NCBI GenBank assembly: GCA_954871525.1
Contig: OX940860.1
Span: 31,404,001-31,468,000, forward strand
Origin: Parietaria judaica
Lineage: Eukaryota; Streptophyta; Magnoliopsida; Rosales; Urticaceae
Direction: 5' to 3'
Length of the DNA: 64,000 bases
Shown: piece by piece, positions 1 to 12,628 of the stretch
Layout of the letters: each line of letters starts with the position of its first letter
Position numbering within the stretch: position 1 is the first letter of the stretch
Program-made: the position numbers and the translations under genes
Notes under the pieces: generated by a model
The model's database searches: none
What the model saw: only the letters and a program-made list of their open reading frames with translations
What the model was told of the DNA's origin: nothing

Positions 1-282
1 CCTAGGTTTCTCCGCGAATTTCGTCGCTGTTCGTAGCTGTATGCATCTGAATATTCGCTTATTCGTTTGATTCACGACTGTGTTCGTTAGGAAATGCATG
101 CGTCTATATAATGAAGTCATATATGTTTTGCATTCTGTTCTAGTCAGGATTAGAGTAGAAATTTCTTAGAATTGTGAAGTTCTTGAGGTTTCGAGACTTC
201 TGTGTTAACAAATTCTTTCGTGAAATCGTTCGGCATGTTATCGACTGCAGGTTTCCTGAACATTTGAGAATCTGTGAATATT
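1..282 (+). promoter_or_regulatory. 5' leader/upstream region of the invertase gene
   Basis: This stretch lies directly upstream of the invertase start codon and has no coding signal of its own. It probably holds the 5' untranslated region and perhaps part of the promoter, which is cut by the window edge. No convincing TATA box was recognised. An in-frame ATG at 274 lies three codons upstream of the preferred start at 283, so translation could begin at either one. Confidence 0.4.
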
Positions 283-2505
283 ATGGAAGCAACGGACTTG
301 CTTGAGAACGGAAATCTGCAGTATTCACTATTGAGAACTGTATTGGAAACGGAAGAATTTGTTAACACAGAAATTCCGATATCTCAAGAAACCGTGGCGG
401 AGATGGCAGATTTTGATGTGTCGAAGAAGCCGAGGCCTCTGAATTTGGAGAAGCGCAATTCTCTGGACGAAAGGTGTCTTTCTGAGCTTTCGATCGGGTG
501 CTCCCCGCGCCATTTCCTCAGAAATGTTGAGAGTGTTGAAGGCAGCGATGCTCCGGCGTCACCTCTCATCTCTAACCGCCATCCGATGCAAGATAAGGCG
601 TGGGAAGCGCTGAGGCGCTCTTTGGTGAATTTCCGTGGTAAACCGGTTGGAACGATTGCTGCGTTGGATGATTCTGACAAGCTTAATTATGACCAGGTAG
701 TGATCGTTTGTCCTCTTGTGATATGTTCCAATGTTGCTTAAGCGAACACTAATATATATTTTCTTAACATGTGCACGAAAGGTGTTTGTGAGAGATTTCG
801 TTCCGAGTGGTTTAGCGTTCTTGATGAATGGCGAGTCCGAGATAGTGAAGAATTTCATTTTGAAGACTGTCCGTCTTCAATCACGAGAGAAAAAGGTTGA
901 CCTGTTTCACCTGGGCGAAGGAGTAATGCCGGCAAGCTTCAAAGTCCTGCACGATCCTGTGATGAATATAGACACTTTACAAGCAGACTTTGGAGAGAGC
1001 GCGATCGGAAGAGTAGCGCCTGTTGATTCGGGATTCTGGTGGATTATTCTGCTCCGGGCCTACACAAAGTCAACGGGAGACTCCTCTTTGGCCGAACGGC
1101 CCGAGTGCCAAAAGGGGATGCGTCTTATTCTGAGTCTCTGTCTATCGGAGGGGTTCGACACATTTCCAACGCTACTGTGTGCCGACGGATGCTGCATGAT
1201 TGATCGGAGAATGGTAATCTCTTAGCTTCTTTAAACTCTTTATTGCCTATCATATTTGTTAAGAACAGGTTATTTAGAGTTGGTTATCTCTCTTTAATTA
1301 GCAATGAGCTTTAACTCTGATGAGGTATTTTTCTTTGTACACTTATTGATATATAAAAAAAATTCTTATAGATATCCATACAACATTTCTCATACTCTTA
1401 GTGACTTTATAATCAGCCCAAGAATGATGTCATTTTCCTGGTTTACTCTATACAGCATTCTATTGTAGTAAGTAGTTAGGCTTGAATGCTTGATATGACG
1501 TATTTTCAGTGCTTATTACGTGATGCATAGTGCAACTTGTGACGGGATTGTCTCTGCGTTCTTTCAGGGAGTCTACGGATATCCCATTGAAATTCAAGCT
1601 CTGTTCTTCATGGCGCTTAAATCGGCACTGCATCTTCTGAAGCATGACAACGAGGGGACCGAGTTCATAGAGCGGATAGTCAATCGTCTCAACGCGCTGA
1701 GTTTCCATATGAGAAACTACTTCTGGCTGGATTTGAAACAGCTCAATGACATCTACCGCTACAAAACAGAGGAGTACTCCCACACGGCCGTCAACAAGTT
1801 CAACGTGATACCCGATTCGCTCCCGGATTGGATCTTCGATTTCATACCCACCAGTGGCGGTTACTTTGTGGGGAACGTGAGCCCCGCGAGAATGGATTTC
1901 CGGTGGTTCTGCTTGGGGAACTGCATCGCCATCATTTCGTCGTTGGCTACGCCCGAGCAATCTATTGCGATCATGGAGCTGATTGAGTCGCGGTGGGTGG
2001 AGCTCGTTGGGGAGATGCCCTTGAAGGTCTGCTATCCCGCTATAGAGAATCACGAGTGGCGTGTCGTGACGGGCTGCGACCCGAAGAACACTCGATGGAG
2101 CTACCACAACGGAGGATCTTGGCCAGGTAATTTTTCATGGTAAAAAGTCGACCTGGTTTAATCATAGTAATATATTATATAAACGAATGGATGATTGTAA
2201 TCTGTGCAGTTCTGCTGTGGGTTGTGACGGCAGCGTGCATAAAAACGGGGCGGCCCCAAATGGCCCGGAGGATGGTGGCGCTGGTGGAGGAGAAGCTGGC
2301 GCAGGACAACTGGCCGGAGTACTACGACGGAAAGCTGGGTTGGTTTATCGGGAAGCAGGCGCGCCGGAACCAGACATGGTCCATTTCGGGGTACTTGGTG
2401 GCGAAGATGCTGCTGGAGGACCCGACGAGGCTTGGGATGCTCTCCCTGGACGAGGACCGCCTTGTGAAGCCCGCCACTCTCACGAGGTCCACGAGCCTCC
2501 CTTGA
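283..2505 (+). CDS. CINV: Alkaline/neutral invertase (GH100), four exons
   Basis: Cytosolic-type neutral invertase, which splits sucrose into glucose and fructose. Exons are 283-696, 782-1213, 1568-2126 and 2210-2505, with GT-AG introns throughout. They join in frame into about 566 aa (569 if ATG 274 is used), the usual length for the cytosolic clade. The N-terminal 90 residues are the variable part and include the family's [19 protein letters not shown] segment, followed by [21 protein letters not shown]. Exon 2 has [34 protein letters not shown] and [19 protein letters not shown] (Asp near residue 220, a candidate catalytic acid). Exon 3 carries [35 protein letters not shown] and [20 protein letters not shown]. 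Exon 4 ends with [25 protein letters not shown]. No transit peptide is evident, so a cytosolic site is inferred. No lesion was seen. The last three introns interrupt the protein at conserved blocks, which supports the exon model. Identification rests on family recognition and is very secure. Confidence 0.93.
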
Positions 2506-3922
2506 TTCCCCGGAAAATTCTCTATGCGATATTGTCCTCTCAGAGCTCAAATTTTGAAACCGAGTTATACTGTACAAAAACGGGTGAATTTTTTGTAGTT
2601 TGAATTCACTAATGCAATAGGTATCATACATATTGTTTACTGCGACGACATGTCACATTTTACCATCTTCAATTATGTTTGGAAACGACATATAAAGCTT
2701 ACAAGATGACAATGGTGACGGTTGGGTACGGATTCTAAATGGCAAACGAAGGGTTTTCACAGCATGTGTTTTGAAAAATTAATGTTAAATTTTTCAAGAT
2801 TGTTATAGACATATACCTTTTTCAAGATTGTTTTGTACCGCTTTATAACATGAGAAAAATATTGGTATTTTGTCCGCCTAAAACAAAGAATGAGTATTTA
2901 ACGCTGTTTTTTTTTAAAAATATTTTTGGTATTTATGCTGCTAAATGCTAATATCCCGACAAGGAACACCCAAACGACAGTGATAATCTTTATCGATCCG
3001 ATTCGAAGTAAGAATTAACACCTATAAATAAATATTAGAAAGTATCTACACTCTCCTTGGCCTTCACTGTGAACGTATAGTATTTAAAAACAAAAGATGA
3101 AAAACTGGGACCGGGAATTTTCTGGTCTCGGTTTCTCAAGATCGGGTTTGGAGTGATAAAGTTTCACGGTTTCCCCTAAATTGTAGTTATAAAATAATTA
3201 GTAAATGTAACCCCATAAACTTTGCTCGTTGGTATGATTAGTCGTGCGAATTTTATTTTGATACCAATGCTCGTATTATTTTTAAAATATAACACATTAC
3301 TCTTAATTCTTAAGAGCTAAAAAACCAACGGAGAATATTAATTTGTACATATCATATGACTTGTTCGGGGTAATTATGTATATATAGTATAAAACCCGAT
3401 TTTCTGTACTAGTGTTGCAAAATCCAGAACCAAAAAATTATGTTACAGTCTAAAATCAAAATATTTTGGTTCCCGTTTTACCTTAAATCAAGATCCAACA
3501 GTGAGATCTAATCTACCCGAATTCAAAATCCAGCGGTTTAAATTTAAGATATTAAAATATTGCATTTTTTTTTTTCTATATCCGGATATCCGAAATTTTC
3601 AAGATCTATGAAGATATTTTTGGATCCATTTCGACGTGCGTGTACAACGCAAATAAAACATATTCAAAATTATTATTTTAGATACAATATTATTGTGCTA
3701 AGAATGTGGCAGTACGAATTCCGAACTCCTATTACTTAAATAGCTAAAAAAATTATAGTAGTTCATATATAGTGTTCTCTAGATTATATCTTCTAGTATA
3801 TAAATTAATTCGAGAAATGAATGTAATGATTTAACAAGATAAACACGTACTTGTGGTAGAGAACAGGTTCAACTTTCAAATATTATCATTTGGATATACT
3901 ATGTTGTATGTATATACTAAAT
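2506..3922. other. AT-rich intergenic DNA, no gene
   Basis: The first 150 bases are probably the 3' untranslated region of the invertase. The rest is AT-rich with short A and T runs. Stretches near 3110-3180 and 3400-3540 are rich in ACCGGGA-, GGTTCC- and ATCCAGA-type words. They resemble decayed remnants of a GGTTCC-rich hAT-like element such as the one at 32640-33328, but no ends could be defined. Confidence 0.4.
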
Positions 3923-4468
3923 TAGGGGTGGCGATCCGGGCTGAACACGAAACGGTTATGACACGATTTAAACGGGTCTGAATCTACCATAAATGGATCT
4001 GAGTCCAACCGTGTCGAACACGATTAATTAACGGGTAAACACGGCACGAACACGATTACACGATGGGACCCAATTAGACACGATTAAGGAGCAAAACGTT
4101 TGAATTTTATATATGTTATTAAGTATTTTAGTACTTATTATATATGATATTTATGTTTTTTACTAATTTATTACATCGTACAATTGATGAACATAAAAAG
4201 TGTGAGTAAATTTTAAAATCTTCGATAATATGATTAAATAAATTAAGTTAAATGAGTAAAAATTGAATTAATAACATTTTAATAAACACGAATATGTTAA
4301 ATGGGTTACACGGGTAGACACGATAAACACAGTATTTAAATGGGGCGGGTCTAGGTCTCATCTTCTAATACGATTAATAAATGGGGTGGGTCTAGGTCTA
4401 TATAAAATAAGTAAAAAACGATTAAGACCCAGTACAAACACGACACGAAACCCGAATTGCCACCCTTC
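3923..4468. mobile_element. hAT-type non-autonomous element (family A, copy 1)
   Basis: A 546-bp element bounded by imperfect terminal inverted repeats (TIRs). The left end is TAGGGGTGGCGATCCGGG; the right end read in reverse is GAAGGGTGGCAATTCGGG. It is flanked by an exact 8-bp direct repeat TACTAAAT (3915-3922 and 4469-4476), the target-site size of hAT transposons. The interior is AT-rich with repeated ACACGATTAA and GGGTCTAGGTCT words and no coding capacity. A second copy starts at 63433. Confidence 0.8.
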
Positions 4469-4552
4469 TACTAAATAAAACTATATTGAGAATATTAACA
4501 ACTTTGATTAAGCACAAACAATGATTATATTTTCTTATATTTTGGTTTGATA

Positions 4553-4937
4553 ATGGACCTGTTTGACACAACTTAATTTTTACAAAAAATGTTTTTAGTT
4601 TTAGTTTAAAAAACAAACTGTTTTTGAAAAAAAATCGGCAGGTGTTTGGTAAATTGTTTATAAAACAGTTGTTGCTTGTAACAAAAACTGATTTAGCGTT
4701 TGGTAAAAAAATTATTTAGGCTAAAAAGACTAAAATAGACTAAAACCGTATTTTTGTTTTTAGAAAAAAACAAAAGCTACGAATCCTAGCTTTTACAATT
4801 CATGTACAAAAATTCAAAATCGATTTTGTGTTTTTTGGAAAAACAATTTTGACAAACACCTGAAAAGCGATTAACTTTATTTTATAAACAAAATCAGGGC
4901 TAAATATGTTAATATGTTGTGCCAAACGCACCATCAC
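4553..4937. mobile_element. Probable MITE with TIR TGGACCTGTTTGACACAAC
   Basis: The left end TGGACCTGTTTGACACAAC and the right end, which reads TGGTGCGTTTGGCACAAC in reverse, form an imperfect inverted repeat about 385 bp apart. The interior consists of A/T-rich words such as AAAAACAAAA and GTTTTTAG, with no open frame. The GTTTGG-type ends resemble PIF/Harbinger (Tourist) MITEs, but no clear 3-bp target duplication was found, so the superfamily is only suggested. Confidence 0.5.
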
Positions 4938-5033
4938 CTACTAAAGTTGCTTCATTTAATGCATTCTACTTCAATACAGCTCTAATGTGTATGGAGCTAC
5001 TAATGTGGAGGCGTTAATTATGATACAGATCAT

Positions 5034-5035
<2 letters not shown>

Positions 5036-5065
<30 letters not shown>
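5036..5065. repeat. (TA)n microsatellite
   Basis: An uninterrupted TA dinucleotide run of about 29 bp in AT-rich intergenic DNA. Confidence 0.95.
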
Positions 5066-5069
<4 letters not shown>

Positions 5070-8000
5070 TATTTCTTACTTAAAATAAAAAATATCTTAT
5101 ATAGATTTTCATTGAGGTGTACAATTTTTAAGTATTGATTATGTCATTATCTTGAAATTGAAATATCATGTAGCAATGTGACTCATGTCCAAATCACCAT
5201 TACTCACCTCACCAAAGCTGATATTTCCATAACATAATTTATATCTTAAGTCTTATATGCGTATATTATACACACATTTACGAATATATAATATATTTTT
5301 TTAGAGAATATATCTTATATATCTTGTGCTTATCAACATTTTCCAAGTTGATTCTCTAAAACCTCAACCATTCTTTAGAAGGAAAAGTAATTAAGACTGA
5401 ATCTCTTTTCCCAAATTTAATTATAATTTTATTACCAAATAAATTATTTTATTTATATGTGTCTGCATAAAGTTACTATAACATTTAAATCCCATAAAGT
5501 GTAATTAATTTCAGTAGAAAGATACAGCGCATGGATGAAAACTATAGCAATTTGATGCCAACTCAAAAGCACTATTTTCATTAATGAATTACAATAATAA
5601 TTAACAGATTATGTGCTAGTAAATCACAACAAATATTATTTTACCTTGTTTTTTCTTTCCCATCAACTGCAATAATGGATGATAATGTGTTATTGTGTGA
5701 TGATCAGTGCTTTGTTTTCAATAACTAACCTATTGCTTGCACTAGTAATTTATCTATATAACATATATATAACCATGTGATATTAAATTGTGATGAAGAT
5801 TGATAGACAAAGTTTGGAAGCAGCAATTTTGCTCAATCTATGAGGGTAATTTTGTCCTTTCATCTTTTCTTGAAGATGGACAACTCGCGCCTAGAGCTGA
5901 CAAGCAGCCGGAAATCGACTTCCGTGGCCAATTTCTGCTAACTCGCGGCCACAGTTATTGGTGTTGATGGCCGGAATTTCCCCGCCGTGATAAGCTTCTT
6001 TTAGAAAATTTTAACTTTTTTTTTAAAAAGTTTATGAATATAGGATTTTTCTGTCATATATTTAGCGAAATTATTACCGTTAAATATTCGCATGACCATT
6101 ATGACCCGCTCTCTCCCCGCGCCCAACTTTTCCTTGCGTGTTGGTATCTTGGCTTTTCTATTGGCTTCGAGTCACCGACAACATACATCCGTCATTTTTG
6201 TTAAAAATACTATATAAGAGATTAGATTATGCGCTTCCCGCCTAATAATAAAAAGTAGGTCAGGCAACTCGTACCCATCAAATCACGGCAAACTCACCCA
6301 AGGACACGGGCCGTCGGCGGCTCGTCCAATCCTATCTATAGATTTACCTACGAAATAATTTTGATATGATAGTTGTTATGTATATATAGCAGTCAAACTT
6401 GAATAATTAAAAAGAAAATATAATTGGTGTATTCATAAAGATTGAGAATTAATCCTTCACAAAAAGAGATTATATAATCACAAATAATCATATTATGATA
6501 AAGACCCCAATATGATGTGACAAAATTGCTAAGAAAATCGCTCAATTTCAGATGCATTTTGTGTTCACATTGTGAATTGAGCTGATAATTACATCACAGT
6601 ATTATATAAATATAAGTTGGGTGATTAAGACAAATAATGCGATTAAATAGACTTACTTAGGGTTAGTTAGTTGTATTCCAATTTGAGATTTGAGAAAGAG
6701 AAAGCAATGAAAGTGATTTATTAATTAATTCTCTTAGATCTGTCACTTTATAATTCATAGTGTAATAAATTTATGGCTCTAATCAATAGTACACATCAAT
6801 TTAGCTAACATTGTGTGGACCTATAATTCCAAAAAATAAAATAAAAAAAATCATCATGATATTTAAGCCAAAAATAAAAGCGCCCAGAATCTCGTTAGAT
6901 TTGATTGCATGTTTAATTCACTTATCTTGAGTCTTGACTAATACGAAATACCCAACAAGGAAAATAACTATATAACTTAAGATCCCAACAATAATAGCAA
7001 TTAATTTTTTATTAATGGCAAAAACAACTACTCAAGTACTAAACTTTATTAAAATATTAATACATCTTTTTTTTCTTTGTTTTTAACTTTACTTAATACT
7101 GCATCTAATTTTTCACTTTGATAAAAATCTATATACAAATAACAAATGTTATTTTATACGAACTAACAAAATAACATCATTAATAACTTTCTTGGTCTTT
7201 AAAAAGTCCTGTGAAAAACGACATCAACAGATCTTGTATGTCTATTTAAAATGTTCTTCAACAATACTATGCATTTTAAAGCCGAGCAGATGAAAATTTG
7301 GTCAAAATACCGTTGAGTCACGTTTAGATTATATATCATTATAGAAAACGACAACGTACTTTGCAACACGCATATCATGAAAATGTTCACACATTATTTT
7401 GGAAATTCTTAACAAAACAACACCCAATTGCTAGATACGCTTAGTGCATGAATTAAATCAAGATTCGCATATAGATTATTTTTCTCTAATTTCACACTCT
7501 CTTTGAAAGAAGAATAATTAGCAAAAATGTACCTTTAACTTTACATATTAATACACTTTGCCTCCATGAGTATGTCCTATGAACTAAGCATGTTAGTTCA
7601 ATTTTCCCCCATAAAATATTACGTTGTAAGAGAACAATGTCCCTAAACTATGCATGTTAGTGCAGTTTGTCCGATAAACTCTAGCTATGAGAACATGTCC
7701 CGTAACTTTCAAATCCATGTTATATCGTTGTGCGCGATACACGACTTACTCGATTATTATTTATCAATTATTAAACAGACGAATAAATACATTAGATTTT
7801 TTTTACTATTACGAGTGTATAGTCTTAAAACTAAAGAACTTTTTATAAAATTCTATTAGATTAAAAATGACGAAATTACCATATTTTTAAAAGTGTATAT
7901 AGGACATTGCTGCGAAAACTAAGAATCCGCGAGTAAAATGAACAAACAAAGTTCATGGGTTGATTTGTACCGATTAATCTTGAAACAATGAGTGTTATTG

Positions 8001-8120
8001 ATTGTTGCTGGTGAGTAGGTTTAAGCAAGAGACTAAAAGTATATTTCTTCTTTGTGTAGTTGAGTTGAGAGCTCATTCAATTCAATGAAATAAAATAAAA
8101 TAATGGCGTATGGTGGATGA

Positions 8121-8122
<2 letters not shown>
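5066..8122. other. AT-rich intergenic DNA between the invertase and the first proline-rich protein gene
   Basis: No open frame has codon bias or recognisable homology; the longest are about 70 codons. A moderately GC-rich island at 5880-6000 and another at 6100-6330 show no coding or RNA signature I can name. The stretch 7530-7730 contains two loosely similar halves (words such as CTAAGCATGTTAGT and CTATGCATGTTAGTGCAG), perhaps an old repeat. The upstream regulatory region of the downstream gene must lie at its right end. Confidence 0.4.

Positions 8123-8185
<63 letters not shown>
8123..8185. repeat. (CT)n microsatellite in the promoter of the first proline-rich protein gene
   Basis: An unbroken CT run of 63 bp ending about 70 bp upstream of the TATA box at 8255. 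CT-rich tracts are common in plant core promoters. The length suggests it is variable between individuals. Confidence 0.95.
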
Positions 8186-8187
<2 letters not shown>

Positions 8188-8254
8188 GCATGGGGTCCCT
8201 GGTTTCACGTGAAGCCTTAAATCAGTGTCGGTATAGCTCTTTATACTTAACGGC

Positions 8255-8261
8255 TATATAA
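8255..8261 (+). promoter_or_regulatory. TATA box of the first proline-rich protein gene
   Basis: TATATAA lies 97 bp upstream of the start codon at 8358, after the CT tract. A transcription start near 8285-8295 is expected. The second gene copy lacks any counterpart of this region. Confidence 0.7.
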
Positions 8262-8357
8262 GGACTCTCTCTTCTCTTAAGCCTAACATCCTCACTCGCT
8301 GCCTTGCAACACAAGTCACCATACTTAGAGGAGTTTTGCCTCCTTTCTTATTTAGCA

Positions 8358-9772
8358 ATGAGGAATATTGTTTGCCTGTGGCTGGTCGCGGCGTTGGCCG
8401 TGGCGGCGAGCCTGGGCCACGCCGAGGAGAGTGGGGCGGTCGTTGATGTCGTCGGCGTCGCCGAGTGCCCGGATTGCAAGGAGATCAACTTTGACACCAA
8501 GCAAGCCTTCGAAGGTATACACATATTTATTTTTCTTTCATTTTCTCGTTATTGTTGCTCTAATGCAAATAATCTGACTCGTGTATTAGCTAGATTTGAT
8601 TCGAAATTCAAAGAACTAACTTAAAAGTAAAAATAATATCGTAGAACTACCTCAACTTATTATTAATTAACTTTGGAACATATACATTATGTGTATAGTA
8701 AATTCTTCTTAAATGATTTGGATCTCTCTATATAATAATGTAATTATTTGGGTTTTATTCATAAAGAGTGACTTCGATCTCGAAGATATGATCATTATTT
8801 ATATTTATATGAAAATATATTTTATGAAATGTTATAAAAAAATACTTAATAACAAAAGACAGTTATAAATCAGTTAATAATTACTCATAAATAGTTATTT
8901 CATATCAATGTGGGAAATTCAAACACGCAGGTCTTAGCGTGAGCGTTGACTGCAAAGCAGCCGACGGGCACTTCAAGACACGTGGCAAAGCCTCACTCGA
9001 CGAGAGCGGCCACTTCAAGGTGTCGGTCCCGAAATCCGCCGCCACAAACGAGCAGTGCTACGTGCAGCTCCGCGGCGTCTCATCCTCCCCGTGCCCGGCC
9101 CACGGCTCCCTCGAGTCCACCAAGCTCGTCCAGTCCCAGGACACGAAGGGCGCGCTCGGCCTCGCCGGCGGCAGCCTCCGGTTCTCCCCCGCCACGTGCG
9201 AGTCCAAGTTCTTCTGGCACCACTTCCACCACCACCCCTTCTTCCACCACCCCGCCCCACCCAAGGAGGAGCCCAAAACCCCGCTCCCGCCCGTTGAGCA
9301 CTTCCCGCCCGCGCCCAAGAAGGAGAAGCCTGTGGAGCACCCAGCGCCCAAGAAGGAGAAGAAGCCGTGCCCGCCAAAGAAGGAGAAGCCCGTAGAGCAC
9401 CTTCCTCCGGTCATCCCAAAGAAGCCGTGCCCGCCGAAGAAGGAGAAGCCCGTGAAGCACCTCCCTCCGGTCGTGCCGAAGAAGCCGTGCCCGCCGAAGA
9501 AGGAGAAGCCAGTGGAGCACCTCCCTCCGGTCGTCCCAAAGAAACCGTGCCCACCGAAGAAGGAGGAGCCGAAGAAGGAGATGCCCCACCCGCCGGTGGT
9601 GGTGACTCCGCACCCGCCGGTGGTGGTGACGCCCCACCCGCCGGAGACGCCAACGTACAAGCACCCGTTTTTCAAGCACCCGTTTTTCCACAAACACCAC
9701 CCTTTCTTCAAGCATCTCCCGCCATTTCCCACTCTCCCTCCTCACCCGCTTCTCCCTCCTCACCACCCTTGA
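8358..9772 (+). CDS. Secreted Ole e 1-domain/extensin-like proline-rich protein, copy 1
   Basis: Two exons, 8358-8514 and 8931-9772 (phase-1 intron splitting the Gly of QAFEG), give about 332 aa. Residues 1-22 form a signal peptide (hydrophobic core VCLWLVAALAVAASLG, then HAEES). An Ole e 1-like domain follows, with VVGVAECPDCKE, FDTKQAFEGLSVSVDCKAAD, LDESGHFKVSVP, CYVQLRGVSSSPCPAHGSLE and LRFSPATCESKFFW. The C-terminal half is a wall-protein tail. It opens with a His-rich linker, then repeats of a 20-residue unit starting KKPCPPKKEKPVEHLPPVV encoded by a 60-bp DNA repeat, then PHPPVVVT repeats and a His/Phe/Pro-rich end. The family resembles plant PRP2/PRP4 cell-wall proteins; export to the wall is inferred. 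Exon 2 is far more GC-rich than its surroundings. The start at 8358 is preferred over the in-frame ATG at 8304 because it begins the signal peptide and matches the paralogue. Confidence 0.88.
9361..9575 (+). repeat. 60-bp coding minisatellite in the proline-rich protein
   Basis: About 3.5 tandem copies of a 60-bp unit begin at 9361, 9421, 9481 and 9541. They differ at a few positions and encode a Lys/Pro/Cys-rich 20-residue repeat. The exact multiple of three keeps the frame open whatever the copy number. Confidence 0.95.
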
Positions 9773-12250
9773 AGAGCAATTCGGTTTGAATTATCATTCG
9801 GAAGATTTGTTTTCACGTAGGAAATAAATTAAATAATATATGAATTTATGAGAGTGTGAGAGAGAAGTGTTACTTTTTTAATTTCTTATAGTTTGATCCT
9901 AGTCGAGTGTTGGGATAATTTGTTGGTCTTTACTGTATGTTTTTCGATATATGTGGGTGATATTTGGTTATACGTATTTGTTTTGTAAAGTTTAAACAAT
10001 TATTAAATGGTATATGGCCTTTCAAATATAATGTTATGTTCCCTTGAAACTCTTTTTTATGCACTATATTTTTCTACTTATTATAGCACGTATTAATATT
10101 AAGTTATTAACATATATATAGTTGTTAGAAATCTAGATCACAAAGCAACACGAATCTAAATTCCAGATTCATCACGTACGATATATAAGAAGAAATGATA
10201 AAACCTTAAAGTCCCCCAGCTTCATTGGAGCAATCCGTGACGGAAGTAAAGCTATGGGTGGTGGGGTTCAAACCCCCTCTTCAAAATAAATAAATAAATT
10301 AATATATACATTTATGATCCGGCCAATTTCATTTTTAGTGTAAGAGGAAGACGCTTGGAGGGGCATGCTTCGTCTCAAAGGCACATCGTGGCTTGATCCA
10401 ACAACCCCAAGGAAAGACGTTTGGACTTGTTGGATCAAACCGCGATGGACGACCAATATTATCAAAGAGGGACTAGCGCACTAATTATTGCGTCATATCA
10501 TCGTCACCTTACAATGCGTCATTTAATTGGGTCGAGTGGTGAGCACAATCATGGGCTTCTCACCTAAGAATAGTAAACGTGTATATATATATATACATAG
10601 CTATCTTTCATATTTTGAAGGTTTTCAGGAATTAACAAAATCTAGCTAACTTCGGAAGATTTTAGCTCATATGAGTTGTAATTGCATGCATGGTCACATG
10701 GAAATTTCAACACAACTACTATAACTAGTACGTACCTACCAAACCCTCGACGTTATACAGCTGTTCTCAAGGACCACTCATTAATAGATACGAGTCAAAA
10801 AATTTAAGTAAATTAATTAAGAAAAAATGGATCCAAAAACTTGTAGGGTTATCTATTTTTAATTTGATAACACAAGAATACGCTAGGAATAAGATGGCAG
10901 TATGTCAAGCAATTCATATAGAACTGGAGCATTCTCATGAGAGTATATTAAACGATATACTAAGTTTATTTATAACTATCTGAAATGCGGTTCAACCATC
11001 AATTGCAATTTTTAAAATCAGTCTACCAGTTGTGCTTCAAGTATACCTACGGGCATTTGGACCTTTGTTCAACTTCATGATAATATAAAAGCTAATCAAT
11101 ATATAAAAGTTAATAACTAATCTGATATTTTAACGGTATACACTCATTCAAGAATTTTAAGAGAGATTAGTCGTTGAGATTTATAAACATGACATGTAAA
11201 TCGAGTTTTTGATTCGTCCCTAACTTTTCTATTTATGAAATAATCATACCAAAATAATTGTAATTACGTTATTAAATAAGCGAAAACTGATTCATATTAC
11301 TATTATAAGGACATCGAACACATTTTCACAACCTGACAGTCGTATGCACTAGACCAAGCACATCTTGCCGACATGAATAATGAAAGTACGTTCTCTTGAT
11401 CAAATAGGAATAATGACGTGAGCTCCATAGATCAAGATTGAGCAAACGACAAAACGCATGTCCACCATGGATACGACATGACCAGTTTGATGTGCATTTA
11501 ACGGGAAACGACATCGTTACCCAGTGAAGCAAAGGCAAGGCCCAATAAGTTGAGCCTTACTCATCTTACAGCTGGTAACATGTGCGCATAAGACTTCTTC
11601 AAGGTGAGACCTTGAAGTCCGAAACATGTGATGTGGGTTATAGCCATTGGATTGACTATCTCATAGGAGGCCCAAAGATTGAAGTCTGAAACATGTTGAT
11701 CATATCATGCCGAAATACTTTTAAGTATACTGTTACAAATTAAAATTCAAGGCGCAAAGTGTACTCTCGTACAAAGCTCGTGGGCTCAAAACTGCTAGAT
11801 TACTCACTCTTGTTTCAAAGAGTTTAAAACTAAAGGAATAGAAGAAGAAGGTTTTTATTAGAATACTGCGTGTGAATTTTGATTTATTTCATGGATTTGG
11901 CGTATCTACCAATTGGGTGTTGATTTTTTACGAATTTCTAAAATAATGTGTGAGCAAGACTCGTACTTGTTTTTTTCAATTTTTTGTGCTGCCATTTTTG
12001 CAAAGTACATTGTCGTTTTTCATGATATAAGAGTTAAACGTGAGTTAGTATTCTTATATGCATTTTTTTGGAACATATAAAAATTGGGCATCTTTTGGCA
12101 AAAAGTCAAAGCTCATCAGTAAAAGTCAAAGCCCACCGGCGAAGTCAAAGACCAGAGGCCAACGAACCAAGACATTGGCGAGGTCCGGAGTCAAAAAGAC
12201 GAAGAAGACGAAGTCCTTGAAAGGCAACCCTGCCCGACGAGGTACCACGG
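9773..12250. other. Intergenic DNA between the two proline-rich protein genes
   Basis: The 3' untranslated region of copy 1 probably occupies the first few hundred bases. After that, no gene was recognised. A 15-base word CAAACCCCCTCTTCA at 10269-10283 recurs exactly at 12586-12600, just before the leader of copy 2. The stretch 11300-12060 is less AT-rich than the surroundings and may be retroelement-derived, but no protein homology could be read. Confidence 0.4.
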
Positions 12251-12370
12251 CCCGACGAACCCGGCCTGACGAGGTACCTTGCCTGGCGAGGTACCACGGC
12301 CCGACGAACCCCGCCTGACGAGGTACCTTGCCCGACGAGGTACCATGACCCGACGAGGCACCATCGGTTG
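12236..12370. repeat. 50-bp tandem repeat of GACGAGGTACC units
   Basis: A GC-rich array built from units such as GACGAGGTACCACGGCCC and GACGAGGTACCTTGCC. A composite period of about 50 bp occurs twice, followed by degenerate copies (GACGAGGCACC, GACGAAGACC). Composition differs sharply from flanking DNA, so it was probably brought in by a transposon. Its function is unknown. Confidence 0.75.
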
Positions 12371-12628
12371 ACGAAGACCTTGGTCTGACAAGCATCCTCG
12401 TCAAAGCTTGACGGAGTGATAGCTTACAATTATTCCATACGACGAGGAGATCCGAGCTCACGAAGATCCCCGGGAAATCCTCCAGATTCCCCCGGATTCA
12501 ACATACGAACTCGCGGACAACCATAATACATCGAGGACGAATCAAGAAGCACCGACGAGCCCTTCGACAGGGCTAGGGGCCACGGCAAACCCCCTCTTCA
12601 GAGGAGTTTTGGCTCTTTCTTTTTAGCA

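Noticed and set aside
9058..9766. Two long minus-strand frames (224 and 228 codons) and several plus-strand shadows across the second exon of the first proline-rich protein gene
   Set aside because: They are the complement of a GC-rich repetitive Pro/Lys coding region with few stop codons in any frame. They lack domain similarity, a start context or a homologous frame in the paralogue.
10200..10285. A tRNA- or SINE-like stretch with GGGGTTCAAACCCC
   Set aside because: The T-loop-like word is present, but no acceptor stem, D-arm or anticodon arm could be fitted, and there is no terminal A/T tail with a target duplication.
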